NCBI GenBank assembly: GCA_965220955.1
Contig: CBDCRK010000027.1
Coordinates: 1-64,000, forward strand
Source of the DNA: CBDCRK01 sp965220955
Lineage (GTDB): Bacteria > Desulfobacterota > Binatia > Bin18 > CBDCRK01
Direction: 5' to 3'
DNA: 64,000 nt
Position 1 is the stretch's first letter. The number at the start of each line of letters is the position of its first letter. This document shows positions 35,410 to 45,909 of the stretch, one piece after another. Position numbers and translations under genes: made by a program. The notes beneath the pieces are model-generated. The model searched no databases and was not told where the DNA came from. It saw only the letters and a list, made by a program, of their open reading frames with translations.

Positions 35410-35850
35410 ATGGCAGACAAGAGTACAGAGACCTTAATCCAGGAAGTGATTGATAAGGAAGCAATCCGTAGCCTGCCCCTACGGTATTGCCACTGCGTGT
35501 GGCAAAAGGACCTGGAGGGATATGTCAACCTCTTTACCGAAGACGGCTCGTTCTCGACCGATGATCCCAGCCTGCCCGGAGCGCAGGGACGAGAGGGGCT
35601 ACGCAAGATGATTGGTGGGGGGCTGGACACGGCGAAGCCGCGGCCGTTCATTCATAACCATGTGATTGAGCTCCTCGGATCGGACCAAGCCAAAGGGACG
35701 TGTTATGTGGAGGTACGTCTGCAGCGGGAGGGCAAGAAGTGGTTGATGATGGGTTGGTATGATGATGAGTATGCCAAAGTCGGCGGGGAGTGGAAGTTCA
35801 AGTCACGCCATATCACCACCGACTCCTTTGGGCCGGCAAGCGAGAGCTAG
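35410..35850 (+). CDS. SnoaL-like/NTF2-fold protein
   Basis: 146 residues with the cone-like NTF2 fold: IDKEAIRSLPLRYCHCVWQK, LEGYVNLFTEDGSFSTDD, HNHVIELLG and DDEYAKVGGEWKFKSRHI. Members are isomerases, dehydratases or oxygenase small subunits. AAAGGAGG lies 6 nt upstream of the ATG. It lies 31 nt before the hydantoinase B gene and is probably cotranscribed with it. Confidence 0.82.
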   Translation: MADKSTETLIQEVIDKEAIRSLPLRYCHCVWQKDLEGYVNLFTEDGSFSTDDPSLPGAQGREGLRKMIGGGLDTAKPRPFIHNHVIELLGSDQAKGTCYVEVRLQREGKKWLMMGWYDDEYAKVGGEWKFKSRHITTDSFGPASES

Positions 35851-35881
35851 AGGCGAGTGTAGAGCAAGCCAGGGAGGATAT

Positions 35882-37624
35882 ATGGCGCGACCGTTCGATC
35901 CGATTTTAGTCGAAGTAATCAGAAACCAGATTGCGGCAATCACCGAGGAAATGACGCTCACCGTCTACCGCACCGGTCGTTCGGGCATGTGCAAAGTCGG
36001 CGATTTTGCTACAGCCGTGTGCGATCGCCAGGGCCGTATTGTTGGTGAGGGTGGCTCCCCGTATCAGATGTGTGTCTTTATCGACACCATGGAGAATGTA
36101 CTGGCCAAACACGGGGAGTCGCTGACCCCCGGCGACATTATCCTTGCCAACGATCCTTACTGCGGCATTTCCCATATGCCGGATATCACGTTGATTGCGC
36201 CCGCCTTCTGGCAAGAACACCTTGTGGGCTTCTTGATCTCCTATTCACACCACACCGATGTTGGCGGCCGCTTTGCGGGAGGAATTTCCAGCCTGTGCCA
36301 ATCCAGCTTTGAGGAGGGCGTTCGTATTCCCATGCTAAAGCTGTATGAGGCGGGGAGGCGGAACAACACGCTGCTCGATCTGATTGTAGCCAATGTGCGC
36401 ACGCCTGAGGAGTGGGAGGGGGACGTTGATGCCAAGGTGGCCAGTTGCTGGAAAGGCCAGGAGCAGCTCGCGAAGCTGCTCGACAAATACGGCATGGAGC
36501 AATTCGATGCCACCTGCGACTACCTTGTCGAGTACGCCGAACGTGCCACCAGAGCCGCCATTCGACAAATCCCTGCGGGAGAGTATCGAGAACAGATGCT
36601 GTTTGAGGACGAGAATGAGGTGACGGGCGGCCCCGTTCCGCTGGACGTAGTGATTCGCATCGAAGACGATCATGCCACGGTCGATTTGTCGACCAGCCCC
36701 CCACAGGTCAATGCGTCTATTAACGCGCCCTTAGTGTCGACCAAATCCATGACCCGCGCACCGTTCAAATCGATTGTGCCGAGCGACGCCATTACTAATA
36801 GCGGCTTTGCTCGGGCAATTGATGTCATTGTGCCGCCCGGTACGTTGCTCAATCCCCGGTATCCGGCTGCGGTGGGCGGCCGAGCCTCTCTTATGATGGC
36901 GCTTAGCAATATGGTGTATCGGGCCATTGCCAAGGCCCTGCCAGGAAGACTGGGCGGGGTTGGCGAGGGGGCGGATATGCTCCACTTCAGCTGCCACAGC
37001 GAGGGCAGATATCAATCTTTTATGGACGTGTTCTTCGGGGGCTGGGGTGGACGGCCGCAGGTGGATGGCATCGATGGAGCGTCACCGCTGGTGATGGGGG
37101 GTGGCTATGGGTCGATGCCAGCGGAACTGCTCGAACGTGAGTATCCGGTCATTATCGAGGGGTTTGGCTTTGTGCCCGATACCGAGGGAGCAGGCCAACA
37201 CCGCGGGTCCGTATCTGTCTATCGGGAGTGGCGTTTTCGGCAGCCGGCTGAGGTCTTGCTGCGCACGGTTGGCCTGCGCGGCGCTGCAGGCTTAGCCGGA
37301 GGCGGACAGGGTGGCGACGCGGTGAACATTCACTTGTCAGGCGAGCAAAAAACCATACTGACCCCTCAGGCCCACGTTCATCTCCAGGTACAGCCGGGCG
37401 ATCGGGTCTACCATAAAGTCCATGGTTCCGGGGGATATGGCGACCCCTACGAGCGGGACGCCGAATTGGTTGTGCGCGATGTTGCCGAGGGCAAAGTCTC
37501 GCTGGACAGGGCGTGTGAGGTCTACGGTGTTGTCATCGATCCTGAGACGTTGACCCTTGACCGCGAAGGGACGCTTGACCTCAGGAACAGACAGAAGCCA
37601 AGCCTAGCCGCGGCGGCGGACTAA
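35882..37624 (+). CDS. hyuB: hydantoinase B/oxoprolinase family protein
   Basis: 580 residues: FDPILVEVIRNQIAAITEEM at the N-terminus, DPYCGISHMPDITLIAPAF, ISYSHHTDVGG, VDLSTSPPQVNASINAP and a C-terminal HGSGGYGDPYERD are the usual marks. With HyuA it forms an ATP-dependent amidohydrolase for cyclic imides (N-methylhydantoin, 5-oxoproline) or a related carboxylase. The start at 35882 is set by GGGAGGA 4-5 nt upstream; the open frame extends upstream only as an overlap with the SnoaL-like gene. Confidence 0.9.
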   Translation: MARPFDPILVEVIRNQIAAITEEMTLTVYRTGRSGMCKVGDFATAVCDRQGRIVGEGGSPYQMCVFIDTMENVLAKHGESLTPGDIILANDPYCGISHMPDITLIAPAFWQEHLVGFLISYSHHTDVGGRFAGGISSLCQSSFEEGVRIPMLKLYEAGRRNNTLLDLIVANVRTPEEWEGDVDAKVASCWKGQEQLAKLLDKYGMEQFDATCDYLVEYAERATRAAIRQIPAGEYREQMLFEDENEVTGGPVPLDVVIRIEDDHATVDLSTSPPQVNASINAPLVSTKSMTRAPFKSIVPSDAITNSGFARAIDVIVPPGTLLNPRYPAAVGGRASLMMALSNMVYRAIAKALPGRLGGVGEGADMLHFSCHSEGRYQSFMDVFFGGWGGRPQVDGIDGASPLVMGGGYGSMPAELLEREYPVIIEGFGFVPDTEGAGQHRGSVSVYREWRFRQPAEVLLRTVGLRGAAGLAGGGQGGDAVNIHLSGEQKTILTPQAHVHLQVQPGDRVYHKVHGSGGYGDPYERDAELVVRDVAEGKVSLDRACEVYGVVIDPETLTLDREGTLDLRNRQKPSLAAAAD

Positions 37625-37666
37625 AACAATTTGCAGTCGCATTTGCTCATATAACGGGGCGGTATG

Positions 37667-37738
37667 CCCCCTCACCCTAACCCTCTCCCCCGCTGGGGGA
37701 GAGGGAAACAGACGCGTAAGCGGCTGTGGGTGAGGGGG
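37667..37738. repeat. nested palindromic intergenic repeat
   Basis: An inner 11-bp stem (37681-37691 with 37695-37705, CCCTCTCCCCC type) sits inside a second 11-bp stem (37667-37677 with 37728-37738, CCCCCTCACCC type). This CCTCACCC...CCCTCTCCC element is widely dispersed in bacterial genomes. It lies between hyuB and hyuA and could form a strong hairpin in their transcript. Confidence 0.85.
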
Positions 37739-37806
37739 AGACCTGTGGCAGGGTCACATAAAAACTGCTCTAGTCAGCAGCAATTGGATACGAAGGGGAC
37801 ACCGGG

Positions 37807-39885
37807 ATGCGGGTTGGATTTGATATTGGCGGAACTTTTACTGACGTTATTGTGCTGAAAGATGATGGCAAGATGGATACGGCCAAGGTGCTGACCCTGC
37901 TCGACCGGGTGGGAGAGGACATTGTTGCGCATATTCGCCAATCAGACACCCCTGGACACATCGATAATTTTGTCCACGGAACCACCATTGCCTCCAATGC
38001 CGTGATCGAAGGCACAACCGCACCCACCGGGTATATTACCACCCGCGGCTTCCGCGACGACCTGGAAATGCGGGGTGAGCGGCGGCCGAATCTCCAGGAC
38101 CCCAACTGGGTCAGAACCCCTCCGCTTGTCCCGCGCCAGCTGCGCCTGGAATTGAACGAACGCATTCTCGGGGACGGGACGATCGAGCGGCCGCTGGATG
38201 TCGAAGAGACGCGCCGTGTCATTCGCCTGCTTGCGGGGTACAACGTTGAGGCGATTGCGGTGTGTCTGATTAATTCCTACCTGAATCCGGCGCATGAGCA
38301 GGAAGTTGGCAAGCTGATTTTTTCCGAGCTGGGGTCCAAGGTCGTGGTGTGCCTATCCTCTGATATTTATCCGCAGATCCGCGAGTACGAGCGAGCCAGT
38401 ACCACCGTCATCAATGTCTCGCTGATTCCGGTGGTGGGTCGCTATCTCGACCAGATTGAGAAACATGTATTGGACTACAGCCCCAGACTATTGGTCATGC
38501 AGTCAAACGGCGGCATTATGTCGTCAGAAGTCGCCAGACAAAAGCCGGCATATATAATCGAATCGGGACCGGCTGCTGGCGTGTTGGCCGCAGCGCGGCT
38601 GGGCAGGGAAGCGGGGTTGGACAAGGTGCTCTCGTTCGACATGGGCGGCACAACGGCCAAAGCCTGTCTTGTAGAAAACGGGCAGCCGTCCGAAAAAGCG
38701 GCGGGTGAAATAGGCGGCGGCGGCAACGTCACAACCCACCAATTCTATAAAGGCGGTCACGCACTGCGGGTTCCATCGCTAGACATTGTGGAGGTGGGAG
38801 CTGGCGGCGGCAGTATTGCCTGGATCGACAATGGCGGCGCATTGCGTGTGGGGCCGCACAGTGCTGGGGCCGAGCCCGGGCCGGTGTGCTATTCCCGGGG
38901 CGGCAGCAAACCAACGGTGACCGATGCCAACGTTGTGAGTGGCTATATGAATCCTACGGCAATAGCCGGTACCATGATGCGCATTAACCGCGCCGCAGCG
39001 TGGGAGGCCATCAAGAGCCACATTGCCAACCCTCTTGGACTGGATACCTATGAGGCTGCGTACGGCATTACGCAGATTGCCAATTCGGCTATGATGCGCG
39101 CCTTACGCGCGGTATCCACCGAGCGCGGACGAGACCCGCGTGACTTCACCCTGGTTTCCTTCGGCGGAGCGGGACCGATCCATGCCGCCGCCCTGGCGGA
39201 CGACATGGAGATTGCCAAGGTCTTGGTCCCGGTGTTTCCGGGTCTGTTCAGTGCGTTGGGGCTGTTACTTGCCGATTACCGCCATGACTACATCCGCAGT
39301 GTTGTGACTCTGCTTACCGCCATCGATCCGAGCACAATCCTGGAGCACTATGACGAGATGCAGCGGGTTGCCCGGGATATCATGCAAGGCGAGGGAGTTC
39401 CCAGCGAGAGGGTACGCTTTGAGCACTATGTTGATCTCAAATATAGTTACCAGCTCCAGGAACTCAGTATTGCGTTCCCCGCCAGCACTAACGCAGGGAA
39501 CCTCTTGATACAACTGGCAGCGCGGTTTCGCGAGGCCCATGAGCAGGCGTTTGGGTATAATACCGACGATCCCATCGAACTGGTAAGCCTCCGGCTGAGA
39601 GCGTTGGCCACGGTTGGGGATATGCGGTTTGCGGACCTGGGTGCCACGATTACATCCTTGTCCGACGCCAGCGCCCCAATCGAGCCAAGAGAAGCGTTCT
39701 TCGGCCCACGTCACGGTCTGTTGAAGACCACAGTGTGCCGCAGGGCCGATATCACCGGTGTTCATGAAGGATCACTTGACGGGCCACTCATTATTGAGGA
39801 GCCAGACACCACGGTCGTGGTTCCACCGGGATGGGCCGTCAGCCGAGATGAGTATGGAAGCCTGGTTTTGATCAAGTCCGATTGA
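37807..39885 (+). CDS. hyuA: hydantoinase A/oxoprolinase family protein
   Basis: 692 residues. The actin-fold ATPase start VGFDIGGTFTDVIVL, then NFVHGTTIASNAVIEG, TTRGFRDDLEMRGERRPNL, LSFDMGGTTAKACLV and EVGAGGGSIAWIDNGGALRVG identify HyuA. It supplies ATP phosphorylation of the substrate for HyuB. The 182-nt gap after hyuB contains the palindromic repeat. The order B then A is less common than A then B. The ATG lies 4 nt after a weak GGG. Confidence 0.92.
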   Translation: MRVGFDIGGTFTDVIVLKDDGKMDTAKVLTLLDRVGEDIVAHIRQSDTPGHIDNFVHGTTIASNAVIEGTTAPTGYITTRGFRDDLEMRGERRPNLQDPNWVRTPPLVPRQLRLELNERILGDGTIERPLDVEETRRVIRLLAGYNVEAIAVCLINSYLNPAHEQEVGKLIFSELGSKVVVCLSSDIYPQIREYERASTTVINVSLIPVVGRYLDQIEKHVLDYSPRLLVMQSNGGIMSSEVARQKPAYIIESGPAAGVLAAARLGREAGLDKVLSFDMGGTTAKACLVENGQPSEKAAGEIGGGGNVTTHQFYKGGHALRVPSLDIVEVGAGGGSIAWIDNGGALRVGPHSAGAEPGPVCYSRGGSKPTVTDANVVSGYMNPTAIAGTMMRINRAAAWEAIKSHIANPLGLDTYEAAYGITQIANSAMMRALRAVSTERGRDPRDFTLVSFGGAGPIHAAALADDMEIAKVLVPVFPGLFSALGLLLADYRHDYIRSVVTLLTAIDPSTILEHYDEMQRVARDIMQGEGVPSERVRFEHYVDLKYSYQLQELSIAFPASTNAGNLLIQLAARFREAHEQAFGYNTDDPIELVSLRLRALATVGDMRFADLGATITSLSDASAPIEPREAFFGPRHGLLKTTVCRRADITGVHEGSLDGPLIIEEPDTTVVVPPGWAVSRDEYGSLVLIKSD

Positions 39886-40021
39886 GATGGGATTAATCCG
39901 AACACTCGTACACCCATACCTTATTATCCCGTTATCCCGGGAAACGGCTCAATTTCTGGTCTTTCATTATCGCGTTCGCGTAGTTGCTGGTAACCTATCC
40001 CCCGAACTATGGAGGAACATA

Positions 40022-41954
40022 TATGTCTGATGCGCTCTCTACAGATAAGGCTATCCTCTCCGTGCCACATCCTTTGCACCCACTGACGCGGAGCGAGATC
40101 GAGAAGGGTATTGCGGTTCTCAATGAGTCGGGTCAGCTGACTGGCCGAGTCTCCTTTTCGAGTGTGAGTCTGGTTGAACCCCCTAAAGAGGTGGTCAAGA
40201 TATTCGTAACGAATGATCCAATCTCGCGAGTCTTGCGCTTCCTTGGCGTTGATGAGCACCATAACAATAGCTTTGATGCACGGATTGACGTCAGCAAGGG
40301 AGAACTGCTCGGAATCCGACGGAAAGCAGGCGCGCAATCCACCCTACGGGGGACGAGATATGATCCGGGCCACAAAAATCACCAAGGCAGATGCGGTCTG
40401 GCAGCAAGCTGTCAGAAAGCGCGGCGTTGAGGACTTTGACCGGGTTCAACTCGACATGTGGCCGGGCAGTGGCCCTGTGCTCGACGGTGTTGACGCAGCG
40501 CATCGCTTGGTGAGAACGATTGCTTTCCTTCGAGAGGATGCGACCGATAACGGCTACGCTCGACCGCTCCATGGTATCATCGCCCATGTGGACCTCACAG
40601 AAGAGCGGGTTGCGTATCTGGAAGACCACGGCGTAACCCTCATACCACCTGAGGGGGGTCGGTATGAGGCTGCGCATCAAGCCTCGCTTCGTACCGACCT
40701 AAAGCCCATTGAGATTACCCAACCCCAAGGCCCAAGTTTCACTGTTGATGGCTATGCGGTGGCCTGGCAGAAGTGGTCCTTCCGTGTAGGCATGCACCCG
40801 CAGCACGGTCTGGTGCTGTACAACTTATGTTATAACGATGGGGGCGAAAACCGCTCCATCCTCTATCGCGCGTCGCTGGCCGACATGGTGGTGCCGTATG
40901 GCGACAGTGATCCTATGCATACCTGGAAGCACGTCCTCGACGCCAGCGAAGCAGCAATTGGCAACCTGGCCAACTCCCTCAAACTTGGGTGCGATTGTCT
41001 TGGGGAGATCTATTACTTCGACATCAACACGATCACATATAATGGTTCCGCACGTACGGTGGAGAATGCCATCTGTATGCATGAAGAGGATTATGGCGTC
41101 CTGTGGAAGCATATGGATATTCATTCCTTGACCACCGAAGTCCGTCGCTCGCGGCGTTTGGTTATCAGTTCTTTCTTCACTGTTGGCAACTATGAGTATG
41201 GCTTTCTTCTGGTATCTGTATATGGATGGCAATATTCAGATGGAGGTCAAACTCACCGGTATTGTTGGTGTCAGCGCCGTTGAGACGGGTGCCGAACGTC
41301 CCGAGTTTGCGCCGCCTGATTGCCCCCAATCTTGCCTCCCCCATTCACCAGCATCTGTTCTGCTTCCGGCTTGATTTCGACCTGGATGGCGAAGACAACT
41401 CTGTCTACGAAGTTGACGTTGAGCCCCTTCCGCAAGGTCCTGACAATCCCCATGGGACACAATTTCATGCCAAGAGCACGCTCTTGCAATCTGAGACTGA
41501 AGCGCGCCGAAATATTGCCCCACAGGCAAGCCGGAGCTGGAAGATTGTCAACCCCCAGCGTTTGAACCGGCTTGGCGTACCAGTTGCCTACAAGCTTGTT
41601 GCCGGCGCAACGCCAACGCTCTTTGCCAACAAAGACTCCTATGTTGGTCAGCGGGCAGGATTTGCCCAGCATAATCTCTGGGTCACGGCTTTTGCTGCTG
41701 ATGAACTTGGTGCTGCAGGCGATATGACTCCGCAAAGCCCGGGCGGTGAAGGACTACTCGCATACTCACGCGGGCGCAATATCGAGAATACGGATGTTGT
41801 TGTGTGGCATACGTTTGGCGCAACGCATATTCCCCGGCCCGAGGATTGGCCGGTGATGCCTGTTGAGTATGCCGGTTTCACCCTCATGCCGGTTGGTTTC
41901 TTTGCCCGGAATCCGGCCTTGGACGTGTCACCCAGCAAATCAGGCTGTGCGTAA
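40022..41954 (+). pseudogene. copper amine oxidase, multiple frameshifts
   Basis: Full-length topaquinone amine oxidase (about 640 residues) broken into at least four frames. The first frame has PHPLHPLTRSEIEKG; the second has AVRKRGVEDFD, VDGYAVAWQKWSFRVGMH, the base region VLDASEAAIG and the TPQ-forming TVGNYEYG; the third has FFWYLYMDGNIQMEVKLTG; the last has the copper ligands HQHLFCF and VVWHTFGATHIPRPEDWPVMP. Breaks fall at the GGGGG at 40348-40352, near 41200, and near 41300-41320. All catalytic residues survive, so the damage is recent or partly due to sequence error. The ATG at 40022 has GGAGG 7 nt upstream. Confidence 0.85.
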
Positions 41955-41962
41955 GCATAACC

Positions 41963-42388
41963 TTGACATCACTCCAGCGCTTTGACGGCATGAGTAGCGC
42001 GCCTTGGATGCAAAATGCCCTTGGCATGCAGGGGCCGCAGCAAGCGTTGTACGGGATGTTTCAGTGGGGACTGTTCGACCGCTTCCCGCAAATTAAGGTG
42101 GTCCTACTCGAATCAGGGGCGGGTTGGATTGGCGCAGCGCTGGATCGCATGGACACAACCTATGAAACCAGTCTGGGTGATAGCGTCCCACTCAAAGAAA
42201 AACCCAGCACATATTTTAGGCGTCAATGTTGGATTTCCGGCGACCCGGACGAACGGGCGCTGGCCTATATTATTGATTATGTAGGCAATGATCGCTTTTT
42301 CTGGGCTACTGACTATCCGCACTTTAACCAGGCAACACCCAAAACGCATTGGGTGGCAAACGCTGAATGCGCTGAGGCTGAGGCATAA
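41963..42388 (+). pseudogene. amidohydrolase C-terminal fragment
   Basis: About 140 codons matching the second half of the enzyme at 27208: FDRFPQIKVVLLESGAGWI, TYFRRQCWISGDPDE and FWATDYPHFNQ. The N-terminal 200 residues with the metal motif are missing and the last helices are cut. There is no standard start before ATG 41990. It follows the ruined amine oxidase directly. Confidence 0.75.
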
Positions 42389-42391
42389 ACA

Positions 42392-43012
42392 ATGAGTAAT
42401 CAACCTGACCGTATTTTTTTCCGCCCCATGACCGTGGCTGATATTGGCGTGGTCCCGATCGGTCACCAGGGCGAACCCAGTGAGGTACGACAGCGAGTTG
42501 TCGATCTAGGTTCGAGTGCCATCCTGGCCTTTGACGGCGAGCAGCACATAGGGCAACTTCAGTTCCGCCGCTATGAGCCAGGCACCCGCTCGCCCGATGG
42601 CTTATGGGATCCGCTGTACTGGGCTGACTTCGCCGGCCACGCTCCCGATCTGCCCGCTCACACGCTCTGCGTATTCTGTTACCATGTTGGGCAGCTCGAC
42701 AATACCGACGCCCGCAACCCTCGTTACCAGGGCCGCGGGATTGGCCTGCGCCTGCTTGACCACTTCCTCGATTGGGCAACACAGGCCGGCTTCGCCGCTG
42801 TGGTTGCCAAAGCTGTCCCGCCTCCACGCCCCATAATGGCCTTAATGGGTGGCCAACCTACCAGCGCTTACCAGGCACGAGGCTTTGAGATTATATCTAG
42901 CTGGGTCGATCCCGAGTTGCAGACCCTGGTCAAAGATGGGGGACTCATTCCCGACGGTGTTAGCCCGGACACAGCCGCCCGAGTGAGCTGCTGTGTCCGT
43001 CGACTACATTGA
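42392..43012 (+). CDS. GNAT-family N-acetyltransferase
   Basis: 206 residues. The acetyl-CoA pyrophosphate loop is RYQGRGIGLRLLDHFLDWA, preceded by AILAFDGEQHIGQLQFRRY (strands 2-4) and followed by YQARGFEIISSW. The acceptor is unknown. It starts 3 nt after the stop of the amidohydrolase fragment, with no clear ribosome site, and runs toward the convergent epoxide hydrolase-like gene. Confidence 0.82.
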   Translation: MSNQPDRIFFRPMTVADIGVVPIGHQGEPSEVRQRVVDLGSSAILAFDGEQHIGQLQFRRYEPGTRSPDGLWDPLYWADFAGHAPDLPAHTLCVFCYHVGQLDNTDARNPRYQGRGIGLRLLDHFLDWATQAGFAAVVAKAVPPPRPIMALMGGQPTSAYQARGFEIISSWVDPELQTLVKDGGLIPDGVSPDTAARVSCCVRRLH

Positions 43013-43055
43013 GGCAGGGCAAAGGTTGCTTTGCTGATAGCCAGCCTCCACTTGC

Positions 43056-44081
43056 TTAACTTGGCCGAGGCCACACCTTGGGAACGGCAGTGGCCAGCCA
43101 CTTTACCAGAGCTGCATTCATCTCGACGGGCTTCTCCTGAGCCAGCCAATGGCCTGAGCGAATTGTTTCTTCTGTCAGGTTGCGACAGTAGGTACGCATG
43201 GGCTCGGCAAGTCGCGACTGGGTACACTCACAGACATAATCGTACTGCGCAGCAAGAAATAACACCGGCATGTCGAGGTAGCCGTTGTTCTGAGCCTTTT
43301 GGGCGTAGTCGGCATTCGCGGCGTGATTCATGTACCACGAGGACGGACCAAAAAATCCGTTACGCTGCAACGCCGCTACATAGGCGCTAAGATCTTCCTC
43401 AGTTACAATGTCTTCGTCCCGTGGCAGGTCGGGGGTATCGCTCCTACCAAAAAAGCCGTGATTGCGACGAGCCGTCGACGTTATGGCCGGCTTCCCCTCG
43501 CCTTCCGGGCTGCCTTTGCGGAAAGCCAGCTTGAGGAATTTATGGACGTTTGCATCCATGGGCGCAATGGCTTGGTCAAAACTCTCTTCGTAGTAACGCT
43601 GGTAATCCCACTGGCCCGCCGGGAACTCACTCTCAGGATAGACGTTGCGATCAACCAGGGTAAGCGTATGCTCCAGGCCGCGTTCGAGCGTATAGTAAGG
43701 AACACACAAATTCGCCACGGCATGGCAGCGGTCAGGATGGTGACTGGCAACATTCCATACCACCGGGCTGCCCCAGTCATGTCCCACCCATACGGCTTTC
43801 TCCCTTCCCAATGAGTCTAACAAGGCGATCATGTCGCCCACAATGAGTTCCTGGGCGTAATCACTGTGCTGGTTGTACACGGAAGAGCGCCCATAGCCCC
43901 GCATGTCCGGCGCAACCGTACGAAAACCTAGCGCGGCCAGGGCGGGGAGTTGATGTCTCCAGCTAATGGAAAGCTCAGGCCAACCGTGGGCAAAAATAAT
44001 GAGGGGCCCATCAACGGGTCCTGTGGCAAGATAGAAGGTTGTATGCGAATCCGTTTTGGTTGTGTGCTCTGTGATTGACAT
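43056..44081 (-). CDS. alpha/beta hydrolase, epoxide hydrolase-like
   Basis: 341 residues. The oxyanion motif HGWPELSISWRHQ, RGYGRSS, and the nucleophile elbow VGHDWGSPVVW (Asp nucleophile, as in soluble epoxide hydrolases and haloacid dehalogenases) are clear; the lid region and a C-terminal SGHWLAQEKP give the acid/His half. It probably acts as a cytoplasmic hydrolase of an epoxide or ester. It is 12 nt downstream of the serine hydrolase, so the two form an operon. The ATG follows GGAGA by about 6 nt. Confidence 0.87.
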   Translation of the reverse strand: MSITEHTTKTDSHTTFYLATGPVDGPLIIFAHGWPELSISWRHQLPALAALGFRTVAPDMRGYGRSSVYNQHSDYAQELIVGDMIALLDSLGREKAVWVGHDWGSPVVWNVASHHPDRCHAVANLCVPYYTLERGLEHTLTLVDRNVYPESEFPAGQWDYQRYYEESFDQAIAPMDANVHKFLKLAFRKGSPEGEGKPAITSTARRNHGFFGRSDTPDLPRDEDIVTEEDLSAYVAALQRNGFFGPSSWYMNHAANADYAQKAQNNGYLDMPVLFLAAQYDYVCECTQSRLAEPMRTYCRNLTEETIRSGHWLAQEKPVEMNAALVKWLATAVPKVWPRPS

Positions 44082-44093
44082 GGACGGTCTCCT

Positions 44094-45293
44094 TTACTCA
44101 GCGCACGAGGCTGCCAGGCTGGAGAGTGCCACCCGACGGCGCCCTTCGCGCATGTCATTGCGATCAAAACCATTGGTGAGATACCCAAATGAGATGCCTG
44201 TAGCCGGATCAGCCCAGCCACTCTGACCACCAAAGCCGGGGTGTCCGAATGCCTGCGGTGAATTCGTGCGTCCAAACCCGCGCAGGTTGGCCTTGCCATC
44301 CCCGCCGGCCACTGCTATCCCCAAGGCACGATTCGCCAGGTGGCCCAGATAGGGGTCCCGCAAATCTCCAGTGCGGACGCGTCGCGCCTCATGCAACATT
44401 TCGGGCTGCCAAATCTGTGTCCCGTCATGGGCGCGTCCGTTGTTCAGCAAGGCCTGATAGAAAAGGGCGATGTCACCAGCAGTCGTGATACAACCAGCCG
44501 AGGGTGATCCTGCTTGTCTGGTCACAGTTTCGTTGAGTTCCAGAACCCCCGCCTCATTGATTGCGCTTGTGGTGGCACCAAAGCCTTTGATTCCCATTTT
44601 TTCATAATCCTCGGCAGTCAGTGCTTCTCCGACCCAGACAAGGTCCGCGACCTGGTCGTTGCCGGAAGGGGAAAGTCCCAGTCGCAGCTCTGGCAGTCCC
44701 AGGGGTTCAGCAATACGCGTACGTACAAAGTCGCTCAGACTCTGGCCACTGATTTTCTCGACAATGGCGCCAACCGGCCAGAAGTTCGCGGAAATATGAT
44801 AGACGAATTTCTCGCCCGGCGTATGGTCCAGTCCCCACTGGGCAAAGCGGTTCAGCCGTTTCTTTTGATCGGCCCATTCCTTTTGCCAATGGGGGGCATA
44901 GGGGATTGCCGAGGTGTGGACAAGCAATTGTTCCACCGTCACAACATCTTTGCCGTTTGTAGCAAATTCTGGAATGAAATCTACAACGCGATTGTCCGGG
45001 CGTAGTTTACCCTCCTGCATCAAGAGCCACGCCGAAGCTGAGGTAATAGCCTTGGTCGAAGACATGATAACAAAAAAGGTCTCATTGGTTGCTGGCTTCT
45101 CCTGCCCGCCTTGTACGGCCCGGCCGAAGGTCTGCATAGCGCCGATCTTGCCGTTGCGAGCAATGGCCACCTGAGTCGCCGGAAGCAAGCCTTCTTTGAC
45201 CTCCCGCTCGGCACGCTCGAATAGGGCTTGCACCTTCTCCGGGTTCAGACCGATCTCCGCAAGACTGTTGGCAAAAAAGTGTGCTGCTGGCAT
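44094..45293 (-). CDS. serine hydrolase, beta-lactamase/EstB family
   Basis: 399 residues, class C beta-lactamase fold. The nucleophile is Ser78 of SSTK (78-81); YHISANF near 165 supplies the Tyr; PAFGHPGFGGQSGW-type HxGxxG sequence is near the C-terminus. There is no signal peptide, so it is likely a cytoplasmic esterase or peptidase rather than a periplasmic lactamase. CAGGGAGGG lies 8 nt upstream of the ATG. The upstream region is occupied by an IS4-type remnant. Confidence 0.85.
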   Translation of the reverse strand: MPAAHFFANSLAEIGLNPEKVQALFERAEREVKEGLLPATQVAIARNGKIGAMQTFGRAVQGGQEKPATNETFFVIMSSTKAITSASAWLLMQEGKLRPDNRVVDFIPEFATNGKDVVTVEQLLVHTSAIPYAPHWQKEWADQKKRLNRFAQWGLDHTPGEKFVYHISANFWPVGAIVEKISGQSLSDFVRTRIAEPLGLPELRLGLSPSGNDQVADLVWVGEALTAEDYEKMGIKGFGATTSAINEAGVLELNETVTRQAGSPSAGCITTAGDIALFYQALLNNGRAHDGTQIWQPEMLHEARRVRTGDLRDPYLGHLANRALGIAVAGGDGKANLRGFGRTNSPQAFGHPGFGGQSGWADPATGISFGYLTNGFDRNDMREGRRRVALSSLAASCAE

Positions 45294-45339
45294 CTGGTTG
45301 TCCCTCCCTGTATTTGCTCCGGGGATTATAACTGGAAGA

Positions 45340-45624
45340 GTCCGGATAAAAAAGGAGCTGGGATGAGAGTCGACAAGAGAGACGCTTGAGTTGCCAGATC
45401 GAAGCTCCTTTCTTAAGCGTGTCTGTGCTACCGTACAAACGCAGCAGTAAACAAGCCAAAATCGGCAACAACAATGCGCGCTCGATCCAATCGGGCTTTT
45501 TGCTTAGTTGCCTCTGCCCCAGATGCAGCCCGCTTTTAAGCTCTTCGAATACTACTTCTACACTCCAACGAGAGTGGTAATAACTGAGCAGCATGCCCGT
45601 GGTTGTTTCTGTGAGATTGGTCAT
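45340..45624 (-). mobile_element. IS4-like transposase C-terminal fragment
   Basis: About 95 codons: LLSYYHSRWSVEVVFEELKS, GLHLGQRQLSKKPDWIERAL, LPILACLLLRLYG. The Y-x-RW-x-(I/V)E...F.ELK block is the YREK-like signature of DDE transposases of the IS4 group. The first two catalytic aspartates are absent. The frame runs on into the serine hydrolase gene without further homology. It is a truncated, immobile relic. Confidence 0.75.
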
Positions 45625-45785
45625 GATCGAAGGAGGTAAGGATAAAACCTCAAATTAAATACCAATATTAAAGACCTCACCCTCTATACTCCGTGATCAG
45701 ACATCCATACCCGTCTCAGAGCGGAAGCGAAACGCTCCGGGCGGCCCGCAACCGTCTTGGTCTGCGAAGCTATTGAAACATGACT

Positions 45786-45909
45786 TGTGGAACGGGAAAA
45801 AGTGGCGCTGCACCACGCCATCGTCCACTACGCCCAAGCGGTTGCCGACACTTCCGCCGATCTGGACTCGGATGTGGAAAAAGCCGCGGTGGAACATCTC
45901 AAAGCCTAG
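45786..45909 (+). pseudogene. unidentified C-terminal remnant
   Basis: A 40-codon frame, VALHHAIVHYAQAVADTSAD then LDSDVEKAAVEHLKA, has protein-like composition but no good start and overlaps the stop of the minus-strand SEC-C gene. It may be the end of a lost gene. The rest of 45625-45785 shows nothing. Confidence 0.25.
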
